Numbered from the stretch's first letter, positions 43,153 through 52,758 are shown. The stretch: DNA of 64,000 nucleotides from Bradyrhizobium sp. Gha (GCF_900113735.1 NZ_FOQM01000020.1:62001-126000); one strand, 5' to 3'. Program-made: numbers and translations. The notes: generated by a model from the sequence alone, not told the origin.

Positions 43153-44280
43153 GTGACAAAGGCGGCCCTCCTTCGCCATCATCGGATCATGCAACTCTCC
43201 CCGACCCTCGCCTGGCTTGTCGATGCCGCCTCGGAAACCGCCGGCGCCGATCGCCTGCTCGCGGACCTCGGCGCGCATCTGCTCGCCGACGGCGTGCCGC
43301 TTGCGGCCGGCGCCCTGACGCTGGAGGTGCCGCATCCGCTGATCGCGAAGCGGACCTGGTTGTGGCGTGCGGACAACGGCCGGGTGATTGAGGCGCTCGG
43401 TTTTGCGCCGGGCGGCCTGGCGCCCGATTTGCCTGACGATGCCGGTCGCCGCTGGCTGCGCGATATCGCAGGCGGCGATGTGCACGAGGACATTGTCGGG
43501 CGCGATGGGCCGCTGCTCGGCTGGATCGGTCCGCATCCGTTCACATCAGACCAAATCGACCAACTGCGTCAGGCCGCGCGCTTTGCCGCGACGCCGCTCG
43601 CCGCGCTCGCTGCACGCGCGACGTTGCGCGCGACGCTGGAGGCCTATCTCGGCAAGCGCAGCGCCGAGCGGGTGCTGGCAGCGCCGTTGCGGCGCGATCT
43701 CGGTGAAACCATCCAGGCTGCGCTGCTCTATGCCGATCTGCGCGGCTTCACGACCCTGTCGGAAAGCAGTCCGCCTGCCGATGTGATCGCCGCGCTCGAT
43801 GCCTGGTTCGATCGCATCGCAGGTGCCGTTCACGCCTTCGGCGGCGAGGTGCTGAAATTCATCGGCGATGGCGTGCTCGCGATCTTTCCGGTGGTCGAGG
43901 CGTCGCCGCGCCGCGCCTGTGATGCCGCGTTGCGTGCCGCCGGCGCGGCCGAAGCCGGGATGGCGTATCTCAACGCGGAGCGAAGCGCGCTGGGATTGCC
44001 GCTACTTTCCTTCGGTGCTGCCCTTCATCTCGGCGAGATGCTCTGGGGCAATATCGGCGCCGCCAATCGGCTCGACTTCACGGCGATCGGTCCTGCCGTC
44101 AACCTCGCCAGCCGGCTCGAAGGTCTGTGCAAGCCGCTTCGTAGGACCGTGCTGGTCTCGGGCGCGCTCGCCGCCGAGACGGACATGCCGCTGATCGCGC
44201 TCGGACTGCACAAGCTGCGCGGCATTGCCTCGCCATGCGAGGTGCTTGCGCTGCCGGAGACGCAAGGGCGGATAACGTAA
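43153..44280 (+). CDS. class III adenylate/guanylate cyclase
   Basis: Soluble cyclase of about 375 aa. The GTG at 43153 has AAGGA 6 nt upstream; ATG at 43189 is an alternative; the 43027 frame runs through a repeat. The N-terminal region (about 1-190) is a sensor of unknown type. The catalytic domain holds LLYADLRGFTTLSE (metal Asp), GGEVLKFIGDGVLAIF (second metal Asp), and AIGPAVNLASRLEG. Substrate ATP versus GTP is not decided; with a cNMP-binding protein nearby, cAMP is plausible. Confidence 0.9.
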   Translation: MTKAALLRHHRIMQLSPTLAWLVDAASETAGADRLLADLGAHLLADGVPLAAGALTLEVPHPLIAKRTWLWRADNGRVIEALGFAPGGLAPDLPDDAGRRWLRDIAGGDVHEDIVGRDGPLLGWIGPHPFTSDQIDQLRQAARFAATPLAALAARATLRATLEAYLGKRSAERVLAAPLRRDLGETIQAALLYADLRGFTTLSESSPPADVIAALDAWFDRIAGAVHAFGGEVLKFIGDGVLAIFPVVEASPRRACDAALRAAGAAEAGMAYLNAERSALGLPLLSFGAALHLGEMLWGNIGAANRLDFTAIGPAVNLASRLEGLCKPLRRTVLVSGALAAETDMPLIALGLHKLRGIASPCEVLALPETQGRIT

Positions 44281-44284
44281 GCCC

Positions 44285-44704
44285 CTAGAGCCCGCCCATC
44301 TTGCAGACGAGCTTCCATTCCTCAGGCGTCACGGGCTGCACCGACAGGCGCGAATATTTCACCAGCGCCATCTCGGCGAGCTTCTTCTCGGCCTTGATCG
44401 CGACCATCGTCACCGGCGTCTTCAAGGGCTTGTCGGCCTTGATGTCGACGCAGACGAACTTTTCGGTCTTGTCGGTCGGATCGGGATAGGCTTCCTTGAT
44501 GACTTCCGCGATTCCAACGATCTCCTTGCCCTCGTTGGAATGGTAGAAGAACGCCTTGTCGCCCTTCTTCATGTTCACGAGATTGATGCGCGCAGTGTAG
44601 TTGCGCACGCCGGTCCAGGCTTCGCCTTTGGCGCCCTTCGCGACCTGCTGGTCCCAGGACCACACCGATGGTTCGGATTTCACCAGCCAGTACGCCATGC
44701 TCAT
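44285..44704 (-). CDS. EVE domain protein (YTH-like fold)
   Basis: A 139-aa PUA-like EVE domain protein: YWLVKSEPSVWSWD, WTGVRNYTARINL and FYHSNEGKEIVGIAEV are diagnostic. EVE domains bind modified bases; some act with methylation-dependent restriction, others are stand-alone. Its ATG overlaps the gpsA stop by 4 bp (ATGA), so it is coupled to gpsA and tsaD. Partner function unknown. Confidence 0.92.
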   Translation of the reverse strand: MSMAYWLVKSEPSVWSWDQQVAKGAKGEAWTGVRNYTARINLVNMKKGDKAFFYHSNEGKEIVGIAEVIKEAYPDPTDKTEKFVCVDIKADKPLKTPVTMVAIKAEKKLAEMALVKYSRLSVQPVTPEEWKLVCKMGGL

Positions 44705-45681
44705 TCCTCTGCCTTGAAGGGCCGCGTCAACAATCCGGAGATCGCAGCGTCGATCGTGCTTCTGCCGCCCAGGATTGATGCGACTGCTTCTGATACCGGC
44801 ATCTCGATGTTTTGCGAAGCCGCGAGCTCGATCAGCACCGGCGCGGTGAATTCGCCTTCGGCAAGCTTGCCCGCGGGCGGCGGCTCACCGCGGCCGAGCG
44901 CGAGCCCAAGCGCGAAATTGCGCGATTGCGGGCTCGAGCAGGTCAGGATCAGATCGCCGAGCCCGGACAGGCCCGTGAGTGTCTCGCCGCGTGCGCCGAG
45001 CGCGCGGCCAAGCCGCGTCAACTCGGCAAAGGCGCGGGTGGTCAGTGCAGCCTGGGCGGAAGCACCGAGCTTGCGCCCGACCGCAATGCCGACCGCGATC
45101 GCCAGCACGTTCTTGGCCGCGCCGCCGATCTCGACGCCGCGGATGTCGGTGGAGTGATAGGGACGGAAGGTCGGCGAGCCCAGCGCCTGCACCAGCGCGC
45201 TCGCCAGCGCCTCGTCCTTCGCCGCCAGCGTCACCGCCGTCGGCAATCCGTGCGCGACGTCGTCGGCAAAGCTCGGGCCCGACAGGATCGCCGGCTGCGC
45301 ATGCGGCGCGGCTTCCGCGATCACGTCAGTCATGAATTTGTGGGTGCCGTGCTCGATGCCCTTGGCGCAGGCGATGACGGGCACGGACGGGGTGATCTGC
45401 GCGGCCAGCATGTTGACCACGCCGCGCAGATGCTGCGCCGGGGTCGCGATCAGCAGCAAGTCGGCGCGCGCGGCTTGTGCGAGCTCGTGTGTGACGATGA
45501 TCTCCGGCGCGAGCCGCACGCCGGGAAGGCGCGGATTGTCACGGGTCGATCCGATCCGTGCAGCATGGCCGGCGTTGCGTGCCCATAGCGTCACGCTCCT
45601 CCCGGCGCGCGCGGCCACCGTCGCCAGCGCCGTGCCCCAGGCGCCGGCACCGATCACCGCGACGGAGCGGAACGGCGTCAT
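44701..45681 (-). CDS. gpsA: glycerol-3-phosphate dehydrogenase [NAD(P)+]
   Basis: GpsA, 326 aa, making sn-glycerol-3-phosphate for phospholipids. NAD motif VIGAGAWGTALA at residue 8; ACAKGIEHGTHKFMTDV and SGPSFADDVAHGLPT are family features; the catalytic Lys is in IGGAAKNVLAIA. ATG at 45681 is 2 bp after the tsaD stop. It lies between tsaD and the EVE gene in a tight operon. Confidence 0.96.
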   Translation of the reverse strand: MTPFRSVAVIGAGAWGTALATVAARAGRSVTLWARNAGHAARIGSTRDNPRLPGVRLAPEIIVTHELAQAARADLLLIATPAQHLRGVVNMLAAQITPSVPVIACAKGIEHGTHKFMTDVIAEAAPHAQPAILSGPSFADDVAHGLPTAVTLAAKDEALASALVQALGSPTFRPYHSTDIRGVEIGGAAKNVLAIAVGIAVGRKLGASAQAALTTRAFAELTRLGRALGARGETLTGLSGLGDLILTCSSPQSRNFALGLALGRGEPPPAGKLAEGEFTAPVLIELAASQNIEMPVSEAVASILGGRSTIDAAISGLLTRPFKAEE

Positions 45682-45683
45682 GG

Positions 45684-46757
45684 TCAATACCCCGCCCGCG
45701 TCTTGCCGTAGCCGTCAGGCGCGGTGGCGTTGGCGTCGAGCAGCCAGCGGGCGCGCGGCTGTGCGTCCATCGTATCGGTGATGCCGAGCGCGAGGCGTTC
45801 GGCGCCAGCCCAGGCAATCATCGCGCCATTATCGGTGCAGAGCGCGGGGGGCGGCATGATCAGCTGCGTCTTCGCTTCGCCGGCAACGTCGAACAGTGCG
45901 CCGCGGATCGCCTGATTGGCGGCGACGCCGCCGGCGGCGACCAGCGCGCGCGGCGCGCCGAATTGCTCGCGGAAGAGTTTCAGGCCGACGCGCAGCCGGT
46001 CTGCGGTCGAGTCAAGCACTGCGGCTTGGAAGCTCGCGCAGAGATCGCTGATGTCCTGCGGCGTGATCGCGCTGAGCCGGCTCGCCTCGGTGCGCACCGC
46101 TGTTTTCAGTCCCGACAACGAGAAGTTGGCGTCGGGACGGCCCTGCATCGGCCGCGGAAACGCAAAACGCGTCGGATCGCCAGTCGCCGCCGCGCGCTCG
46201 ACTTCCGGTCCGCCGGGGTAGGGCAGGCCCAGCATCTTCGCCACCTTGTCGAAGGCCTCGCCGATGGCGTCGTCGACGGTGGTGCCGAGCCGCACATATT
46301 GGCCGATACCGGTGACCGCGACGATCTGGGTGTGGCCGCCGGAGGCGAGGAACAGACAATACGGAAATTCGATGCCGTCCGTCAGGCGCGGGGTCAGCGC
46401 ATGCGCCTCGAGATGGTTGACCGCGACCAGCGGCGTGTCATGCACCATTGCGATCGCCTTCGCAGTGGTGAGGCCGACGATGACGCCGCCGATCAGCCCC
46501 GGTCCTGCGGCTGCCGCCACGCCGTCGAGCTGGGCGAAGTCGATGCCCGCCTCGCTCATGGCGCGGTCGATGATGCCGTCGAGCAGGTCGACATGGGCGC
46601 GCGCGGCGATCTCCGGCACCACGCCGCCGAAGCGGGCGTGCTCCTCGACCTGCGACCGCACGATGTTGGAGAGGATCTTGCCGCGGCCGTCCGGCGCGCG
46701 CTCGATCACGGCTGCCGCGGTCTCGTCGCAGGTGGTCTCGATGCCCAGTACCAGCAT
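45684..46757 (-). CDS. tsaD: tRNA t6A synthase subunit TsaD
   Basis: TsaD/Kae1/Gcp, 357 aa, the threonylcarbamoyl transferase for t6A37. Begins MLVLGIETTCDETAAAV; metal-binding HVDLLDG and NHLEAH; ATP-binding FPYCLFLASGGH. ATG at 46757 matches the family start; the frame reaches 46775 via TTG. The gene is divergent from hemD, 112 bp away, and followed by gpsA and the EVE gene. Confidence 0.97.
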   Translation of the reverse strand: MLVLGIETTCDETAAAVIERAPDGRGKILSNIVRSQVEEHARFGGVVPEIAARAHVDLLDGIIDRAMSEAGIDFAQLDGVAAAAGPGLIGGVIVGLTTAKAIAMVHDTPLVAVNHLEAHALTPRLTDGIEFPYCLFLASGGHTQIVAVTGIGQYVRLGTTVDDAIGEAFDKVAKMLGLPYPGGPEVERAAATGDPTRFAFPRPMQGRPDANFSLSGLKTAVRTEASRLSAITPQDISDLCASFQAAVLDSTADRLRVGLKLFREQFGAPRALVAAGGVAANQAIRGALFDVAGEAKTQLIMPPPALCTDNGAMIAWAGAERLALGITDTMDAQPRARWLLDANATAPDGYGKTRAGY

Positions 46758-46869
46758 TGGCGAATTGTTATCCAATTTGCGCCCTTGCGCTCATCCGTAA
46801 AGCAGAGTTCTGGTACGTCCGACAGCATTCGTCAATGCGTCACGGCCACGTGGATCGGGAACACAAGCG

Positions 46870-47616
46870 ATGTCCATTCTTGTCACACGGCCGCATCCCG
46901 ACAATCAGGCAACAGCGGAGAATCTGCGCGCGCGGGGGCATGTGGTGCTGCTCGCGCCGGTGCTCAAGTTCGAGCCGGTCGCTTTTCATGACGAGAGCGA
47001 AACCGGCTACAGCGCCATCATCGTGACATCGGCCAATGCGATCCGCGGCGTCGCGTCGCAATTGCGCGAGCGCGGCCTCTTGGAGCTGCCGCTGTTCGCG
47101 GTCGGAGAGCACACCGCTGCCGTGGCGCGCGACGTCGGCTTCACGAAGGTGCTCGTTGCCGGCGGTGATGCCGCGTCCCTGCGCGATAGGATGATGCAGG
47201 GTGCGCGCGACAAGGTGCTGAAGAAAAAGAGTACGCTGCTTTATCTTGCCGGGGCCGATCTGTCGCGGGATCTCGGCGGCGAGCTTGGCGCGGAAGGGTT
47301 TAGCGTGGTCACGCAAACGACGTATCGCATGGCCCCCGTCAATATCCTGCCGCGCGAGGTCAGCGACGGCTTTGCCGACCATGGCATCGAGGCGGTGCTG
47401 CACTACTCCCGGCGCAGCGCGCGCGCCTTCCTGGATGCGGCCCGGGACGAGGGCGTCGAAATCTCGGCACTGTCGATCCCACAATGCTGCCTGTCCGAGA
47501 CGGTTGCGAGCGTACTCCGCGATGCCGGCGCGTCGCAGGTTCTGGTGGCCGCGACCCCGGACGAAAATGCCCTGTTTGACGCCTTGGAGCGTGCTTTGCG
47601 GACCCGTTTGGCGTAA
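46870..47616 (+). CDS. hemD: uroporphyrinogen-III synthase
   Basis: HemD, 248 aa, cyclises hydroxymethylbilane to uroporphyrinogen III. It has low sequence conservation; ILVTRPHPDNQATAENLRARGH, here cut as ILVTRPHPDNQATAEN and LRARGH, and the segments AIIVTSANAIRG and TLLYLAGADLSRDLGGEL identify it. Start ATG at 46870. It heads a run hemD-mic60-hemY. The gene hemC, usually just upstream in relatives, is not present between tsaD and hemD here. Confidence 0.9.
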   Translation: MSILVTRPHPDNQATAENLRARGHVVLLAPVLKFEPVAFHDESETGYSAIIVTSANAIRGVASQLRERGLLELPLFAVGEHTAAVARDVGFTKVLVAGGDAASLRDRMMQGARDKVLKKKSTLLYLAGADLSRDLGGELGAEGFSVVTQTTYRMAPVNILPREVSDGFADHGIEAVLHYSRRSARAFLDAARDEGVEISALSIPQCCLSETVASVLRDAGASQVLVAATPDENALFDALERALRTRLA

Positions 47617-47681
47617 GAGGACGGGCCGAATCCGACGCAATCGGGCTCGTCTCTGGTATGCAAGTGTGAGGAACCGTCACG

Positions 47682-48935
47682 ATGGCCGACGACAAGCCTG
47701 AAGAGGCAGGATTGGCTCCCGAGTCCGGCCGTGCCAAGCGCACCCCGCCCACCATCGACCTCGAGGCGACCGAAGTCTCCACTCAGCCGCAAGAGGTCGC
47801 GGCCGGGCCGGAGGCACAGCCGTCGGCTGAGCAGGCAACATTCGGGCAGGCCGGTGTCGATGATGGCACGGTCGAGACCGGAAAGGCTGAGACAGCCAGA
47901 GCTGACACGGACAGGGCTGAGCCGCAGCGAAACGACGCGCAAGCTGCTGCTGCGTCGGCCCCGATCTCTCCCTGGGTCATCGCGCCATTTTCCGGCGCCG
48001 TCGCGGCCGCGCTCGTGATCGCGGTCGGTTGGGTGCTGGGCTGGCCCGCGGTCCAGGCGCCGCCGGCCGCGCCGCAAGTGACGAGCGCGACCATCGATGC
48101 GCTGAGCGGACGTGTCGCCGCAATCGAAGCCAAGGCGGTCAGGCCCGCGCCAGATCCGGCGATGACGTCGCGGCTCGATGCGTTGGAAAAATCCGTCGGC
48201 ACGCTGCGCAGCGATATCGCCAATCTGCGTACGCAGTCCGACAAGGTCGCGGGCGCATTGAACGATGCTAAATCCGCGCCGCGCGATGCGGCGTCGTCAT
48301 CCGGCCTCGCCGCCCTCGACGAGCGCGTCTCCCAGCTCGAGCGCGCCAGCACCTCTGCCCGCGCCGAGCTCGCGCAGCAGAGCGAAAAGATCGCCGCCGA
48401 TGCCAAGCAGACGGACGACAAGCCGTTGCGCTATGTCGTTGCCGCCACCCTGCTCGACGTTGCCGTCCGCCATAACGACCCTTATGAGGCGCAGCTCGCA
48501 GCGGCGCGGTCGCTTGCGGCCAAGCCCGAGATGCTGAAACCGCTCGACATGTTCGCGGCCTCAGGGATTCCGACCCCGGTCGCGCTGAGCCGCGAGCTCC
48601 TCAACATCGTGCCAAAGCTGTCGCCGCCGGCAGAAGCTCCGGCCGCGGGGGCCGGCATCGTCGAGCGCCTCCAGGCTGGAGCATCGAAGCTCGTCCGCAT
48701 CGAGCGTACCGACGGGGCCGGCACCGACCACGGTGCCGTTGTCGCACGGGTCACGGCGGCGGCGCTGCGCAACGACGTCGTCGAGGCGCGTCGCGAGTTG
48801 AAGACACTGTCCGAGGCCGATCGTGCGCCCGCGCAAGGCTGGCTCGACAAGGTCGATGCGCGCGATGCCGCGCTCGCGGCCTCCCGTCGATTTGCCGACG
48901 ACGCTCTGGCCGGTCTCACCAAGCCTGCGCAATAA
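47682..48935 (+). CDS. alphaproteobacterial Mic60/mitofilin homologue (COG4223)
   Basis: A 417-aa inner-membrane protein: acidic/disordered N-terminus (1-85), one membrane helix (about residues 96-115, APFSGAVAAALVIAVGWVLG), a coiled-coil (130-230), and a C-terminal mitofilin-like domain (LRYVVAATLLDVAVRHNDPY to the end). In alphaproteobacteria this gene sits between hemD and hemY and shapes intracytoplasmic membranes and envelope contacts; that role comes from published Mic60 work, not from this sequence. The ATG has GAGGA upstream. Confidence 0.88.
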   Translation: MADDKPEEAGLAPESGRAKRTPPTIDLEATEVSTQPQEVAAGPEAQPSAEQATFGQAGVDDGTVETGKAETARADTDRAEPQRNDAQAAAASAPISPWVIAPFSGAVAAALVIAVGWVLGWPAVQAPPAAPQVTSATIDALSGRVAAIEAKAVRPAPDPAMTSRLDALEKSVGTLRSDIANLRTQSDKVAGALNDAKSAPRDAASSSGLAALDERVSQLERASTSARAELAQQSEKIAADAKQTDDKPLRYVVAATLLDVAVRHNDPYEAQLAAARSLAAKPEMLKPLDMFAASGIPTPVALSRELLNIVPKLSPPAEAPAAGAGIVERLQAGASKLVRIERTDGAGTDHGAVVARVTAAALRNDVVEARRELKTLSEADRAPAQGWLDKVDARDAALAASRRFADDALAGLTKPAQ

Positions 48936-48970
48936 GATTCGCGCAACAATCCGCGCGTATAGGGATAGCC

Positions 48971-50740
48971 ATGCTTCGCATCGTCCTCTTCCTCGTTCTG
49001 ATTGCGCTCGCAGGCGCCGGCGCGGCCTGGGTTGCCGATCAGCCCGGCAATGTCGTGATGACCTGGGGCGCTTATCGGGCCTCACCGAGCATTCCGGTGT
49101 TCGTGCTCTGCCTCGGCATCTTTGCCGTCTTGATCGTCCTGCTCTGGAGCATCTTGACCGCGATCTGGCGCATGCCCGGTCGGATGCGTCGCCGGCGGCA
49201 CGAAAAGCGCCACGCGCGCGGCCGCCACGCCATCACGCATGGTTTGCTTGCGATCGGCCACGGCGATACCGGCCTTGCCCGCCGTCACGCCGAAGCGGCG
49301 CGGCGCCATGCGCCGGATGATCCGCTCGCGCTGCTCTTGCACGCGCAATCGGCTCAGCTCGACGGCAATCGCGACGAGGCGCAGCGCGCCTTCCGCGCCA
49401 TGGTCGAGCGCGAGGACACGCGGCTGCTCGGGCTGCGCGGCCTGTTCATCGAGGCGCAGCGCGCCGACGATGCGGTCGGCGCGGTGATGATCGCGGAGGA
49501 GGCGATCAAGCTGTCGCCATCCTCGACCTGGGCCTCGCATGCGGTGCTCGGCTTCCGCTGCGCGCGCGGCGATTGGAGCGGCGCGCTCGCGATCCTCGAT
49601 TCGAATCTGTCCGCAGGCCTGATCGACAAGCAAGCCTATCGGCGCCAGCGCGGCGTGCTGCTGACGGCGCGCGCGCTGGAGTTGGAAACCGTGGACCGCG
49701 ACGTCGCGCGCGAGAGCGTGATGGAAGCCGTCAAGCTCGCGCCGACCTTGGTGCCGGCCGCCGTGCTGGCGGCGAAATTCGAGAGCGAAGCGCATCAGGT
49801 GCGTCGCGCCATGAAGCTGGTCGAAGCCGCATGGCTCGCCAATCCGCATCCCGATCTGGCCGACGCCTACGCGCATGTGAAGCTCGGCGATTCTGCGCGG
49901 CAGCGCCTGCAGCGGATCGAGACGCTCGCGGCGAAAGCGCCCGCTGACAAGCCCGGCCATGTCGAGGGACAGCTGGCGATTGCACGCGCCGCGATCGATG
50001 CCTCCGAATTCGCCCGCGCGCGCGAAGTGCTGGCGCCCTATGTCAACGACCCGACCCAGCGCGTGGCGCTGCTGATGGCCGAGCTCGAGCGCAGCGAGCA
50101 CGGCGACGGCGGACGCGCCCGCGCCTGGACGTTGCGCGCGGTGCGTGCCCGGCACGATCCCGCCTGGACCGCCGACGGCTATGTCAGCGATCGCTGGCGT
50201 CCGGTCTCCCCGGTCACCGGGCGGCTCGATGCCTTCCAGTGGCAGACGCCGGTCGCGAGCCTGCCCTCGGACAAGGGCACCACGATCGAGTCCTCCGCTT
50301 TCGAGGAAGCCATGCTCGCCGCCCCGCCGCCAAAGCGTGTGACGGCGGCCAGCGAGACGCCGGCGGAACCCGTCGTGATCACGCCGGCTGCGACCCCTGT
50401 TCCTGCCCCAGCCCCCGCTCCGGCCGCGCAGGACAATGCGCCTCCGGCGGCCCAGGAAGAGCTGGCGGTGGCGCCCGCCGAGCCGGTCAAGCCGGCCCCT
50501 GAAGCCGCCGAATCATTGCCAGCAGCGGAAACGCCGGTGTTCCGGACCCGTGCGGACCTCGGCAAGCCCGCGCAGGCGCCGATTCAGGCCGTCATCCCGA
50601 TCGTCCGTGCGCCCGATGATCCCGGCATCGATGATGACGGCCCGAGCGATGAATTTACGGAACAAATCGGCACACCCAGGGACCATGCAAAGGCCCAGGC
50701 CGGAGGCTGGCGCGGATTCTGGTCCCGCTGGGGTGCATGA
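48971..50740 (+). CDS. HemY N-terminal-domain protein
   Basis: A 589-aa membrane protein: two N-terminal hydrophobic helices (1-20 and 42-65) followed by the HemY_N region and TPR-like helices (100-400), then a Pro/Ala-rich tail. It is unrelated to HemY protoporphyrinogen oxidase of Gram-positives. Position next to hemD and mic60 is conserved in Rhizobiales; it may link haem synthesis to the membrane, but function is not proven. It is 35 bp downstream of the Mic60 homologue. Confidence 0.88.
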   Translation: MLRIVLFLVLIALAGAGAAWVADQPGNVVMTWGAYRASPSIPVFVLCLGIFAVLIVLLWSILTAIWRMPGRMRRRRHEKRHARGRHAITHGLLAIGHGDTGLARRHAEAARRHAPDDPLALLLHAQSAQLDGNRDEAQRAFRAMVEREDTRLLGLRGLFIEAQRADDAVGAVMIAEEAIKLSPSSTWASHAVLGFRCARGDWSGALAILDSNLSAGLIDKQAYRRQRGVLLTARALELETVDRDVARESVMEAVKLAPTLVPAAVLAAKFESEAHQVRRAMKLVEAAWLANPHPDLADAYAHVKLGDSARQRLQRIETLAAKAPADKPGHVEGQLAIARAAIDASEFARAREVLAPYVNDPTQRVALLMAELERSEHGDGGRARAWTLRAVRARHDPAWTADGYVSDRWRPVSPVTGRLDAFQWQTPVASLPSDKGTTIESSAFEEAMLAAPPPKRVTAASETPAEPVVITPAATPVPAPAPAPAAQDNAPPAAQEELAVAPAEPVKPAPEAAESLPAAETPVFRTRADLGKPAQAPIQAVIPIVRAPDDPGIDDDGPSDEFTEQIGTPRDHAKAQAGGWRGFWSRWGA

Positions 50741-50839
50741 GGCCCATTTCCTCGCCCGCTTCTCCTTGCCAATTCCGGCCATGCCCGATATCAGGAGCGC
50801 GCGTATCGGGGCCGACCTATCCGGGCCCCGGCAGGGTTC

Positions 50840-50915
50840 GCCGCAATAGCTCAGTCGGTAGAGCACGTCATTCGTAATGACGGGGTCGGGGGTTCGAATC
50901 CCTCTTGCGGCACCA
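50840..50915 (+). tRNA. tRNA-Thr (CGT)
   Basis: Acceptor GCCGCAA/TTGCGGC, D-arm AGCTCAGTCGGTAGAGC, anticodon loop TTCGTAA giving CGT, T-arm GGGGGTTCGAATCCCT, discriminator A and encoded CCA. 76 nt including CCA. Confidence 0.97.
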
Positions 50916-51041
50916 GCACCCCGTTTGTTCAGCCCCTGTCCGACCGTCACAAGCCGGCTTGTTCTTTCCTGAAGCGTGCGCGTGTCGCGTCCACGCTTGT
51001 GTCACTGCTATGCGCAGCTGAAAATCGGCGAGGGCGGCCTC

Positions 51042-51057
51042 CGTGATTTCCATCACA
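51042..51057. promoter_or_regulatory. CRP-type operator upstream of a small secreted protein gene
   Basis: CGTGATTTCCATCACA fits TGTGA-N6-TCACA with one mismatch. It ends 57 bp before the ATG of the secreted protein at 51115. Nearly identical to the site at 52789 (CGTGA-N6-TCACA). A Crp/Fnr-family regulator is the likely ligand. Confidence 0.65.
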
Positions 51058-51114
51058 TAACCTCCCGCAGCGCGCCCCTACTGTCCCCGTCACGCAAATA
51101 CGGGGAGGTTTCAC

Positions 51115-51489
51115 ATGCGCAAGCTCATTCTGGTGGCCGCCATGGTTCTGGTCTCTGGCTCTGCCCAGGCAGGTGGCCCGCGCAGCCTTTCGCTGGCCGC
51201 GGCCAGCGACCAGGCGCAGGCACCGCAAGCAGCGGCCGCGCCGACGTTTACCGCCATGCAGGTCAGTGAAGTCGCGCCAGCCGCTGTGCCTCCGGTCTAT
51301 GTCGACCGCCCGTCGGTTTCGACCACCGCTCCATCTGCTCCGGCCGCAACAACCACGCCGGCGTCCGCGCCGGTTGCGGCTCAGCCCGCACCGAAGACGA
51401 ATGCGAAGGCGGACAGGCCCAGGCACAACCAAGGCTGGTCCGAAGGCCGCATCATCAGCGAGCTGCACCGGCACGGCATCTATTGGTAA
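51115..51489 (+). CDS. small secreted Pro/Ala-rich protein
   Basis: A 124-aa protein with GGAGG upstream of its ATG and a signal peptide ending near SAQA-GG. The middle is Ala/Pro/Thr-rich and low-complexity, and the end is a compact basic/aromatic piece (GWSEGRIISELHRHGIYW). The conserved end resembles nothing I can name. A near-consensus CRP-type site sits about 58 bp upstream, and a strong bidirectional terminator follows. It is probably an envelope or secreted small protein. Confidence 0.75.
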   Translation: MRKLILVAAMVLVSGSAQAGGPRSLSLAAASDQAQAPQAAAAPTFTAMQVSEVAPAAVPPVYVDRPSVSTTAPSAPAATTTPASAPVAAQPAPKTNAKADRPRHNQGWSEGRIISELHRHGIYW

Positions 51490-51513
51490 GCGACGGCTCT
51501 GCTCTCGAAACAA

Positions 51514-51540
51514 AAATGGCCGGGCTGAGCCCGGCCATTT
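51514..51540. terminator. bidirectional rho-independent terminator
   Basis: Perfect 12-bp stem AAATGGCCGGGC/GCCCGGCCATTT with a TGA loop, between the convergent secreted-protein gene (+) and polysaccharide deacetylase gene (-). Confidence 0.9.
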
Positions 51541-51562
51541 CGTGTCGTCAACTCTGTCGCAC

Positions 51563-52630
51563 TCAGCGCTGGGAGACCGTCTGCACCACGCTCGAGACCG
51601 GGCGCGCGTTCGTCGCACTGCTCGACGCCGGCACCTTCATCTCCTTGAGCACCGCTTCGTCATACTCGGGCAGCGATTCGAACGTCGTCTTCGCCTTGAC
51701 CTGCACGACCTTGTAGCCGCCGGCCTTGAGACGCGCGAGCAGCGTCGGCAGCGCCTCGCCGGTGCGCTTCTGGAAGTCGTGCATCAGGATGATGCCCTTG
51801 CCGAGCTTGTCGAGCTTGGTCATCACGTTGCTGATGATCTTGTCCGGCGTGCTCTCCTTGCGGAAATCGAAGGAGTCGAGGTCGGTCGAGAAGATCCCGA
51901 TATTGCGGCTGCCGAGATAGCTCACGAGCGCCGGGCTCTGCGAAAGCTGCGGAAAGCGGAAGAACGGCGACGGATTGGTGCCGAGCGCCCATTTCACCGC
52001 GCTGAAGCCTTTCTCGATCTCGTCCTTGGCCTGCTGCTCCGTCATCTTCTTGCCGGCGAGATTGACGTGCGACCAGGTGTGCGTGCCCACCGTGTGGCCC
52101 TGGGCCAGAACCTGGCGCAGGATTTCCGGATGCCAGCTGGCGTGCTTGCCGACCGAGAAGAACAGGCCCTTGGTGCATTCGTCGGCCAGTGCCTTCAGCA
52201 CGGCCGGCGTGTTGTGCGGCCACGGGCTGTCGTCGAAGGTCAGCACGACCTCCTTGTCGGCGAGGAAATCAAACTGCTTGTACTGCTCGAAGCCGAAGCC
52301 CGGACCGCCGGTCGTGTCGATCTCGACCACGCGCGAGACGCCGAGCGCATTGGGATTGGTGCAGGTCGTATCCTGGACCGGCGCCACGGCTGGTGCAGGC
52401 GCAGGAGCGGCCGCGGCGGCAGAAGCCGCGGGCTTGGCGGCGATCGCCGCGGTGGTCTCGACGTCATCCTTGGCGGCAAGCTTGGCCGGCGCGAGCAGCG
52501 GATCTGCGGCGCGGGCGGCCGTCGTCTTGGGGGCGCCCTGGTCGGCGCGCGAGGAATAAAAATACCAACCTCCGGCGATCACGATCGCCGCAACCACACT
52601 GGCCAGCATCAGGCCCAACGCATTACGCAT
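51563..52630 (-). CDS. polysaccharide deacetylase (NodB domain)
   Basis: A 355-aa protein starting at the ATG at 52630 (ORF reaches 52657). It has an N-terminal membrane anchor (ALGLMLASVVAAIVIAGGWY), an Ala-rich linker to about residue 90, and a NodB/CE4 domain with VLTFDDSPWPHNTPAV (catalytic Asp pair) and GTHTWSHVNL (His motif). It likely deacetylates envelope or exopolysaccharide amino sugars. It is divergent from the first Cys-rich protein, sharing a spacer that holds two CRP-type sites. Confidence 0.92.
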   Translation of the reverse strand: MRNALGLMLASVVAAIVIAGGWYFYSSRADQGAPKTTAARAADPLLAPAKLAAKDDVETTAAIAAKPAASAAAAAPAPAPAVAPVQDTTCTNPNALGVSRVVEIDTTGGPGFGFEQYKQFDFLADKEVVLTFDDSPWPHNTPAVLKALADECTKGLFFSVGKHASWHPEILRQVLAQGHTVGTHTWSHVNLAGKKMTEQQAKDEIEKGFSAVKWALGTNPSPFFRFPQLSQSPALVSYLGSRNIGIFSTDLDSFDFRKESTPDKIISNVMTKLDKLGKGIILMHDFQKRTGEALPTLLARLKAGGYKVVQVKAKTTFESLPEYDEAVLKEMKVPASSSATNARPVSSVVQTVSQR

Positions 52631-52758
52631 CGCTACTCTTTCCAAATACGCAACCAAAACAGCGGATTTTCTCCGCGCCGAGCCATTAATGCGAAGGAAC
52701 AGTTAACGTGACACCAACACGACAGCGGTTGCGGAGGAATTTCAGGCAGGTGCGCCAA

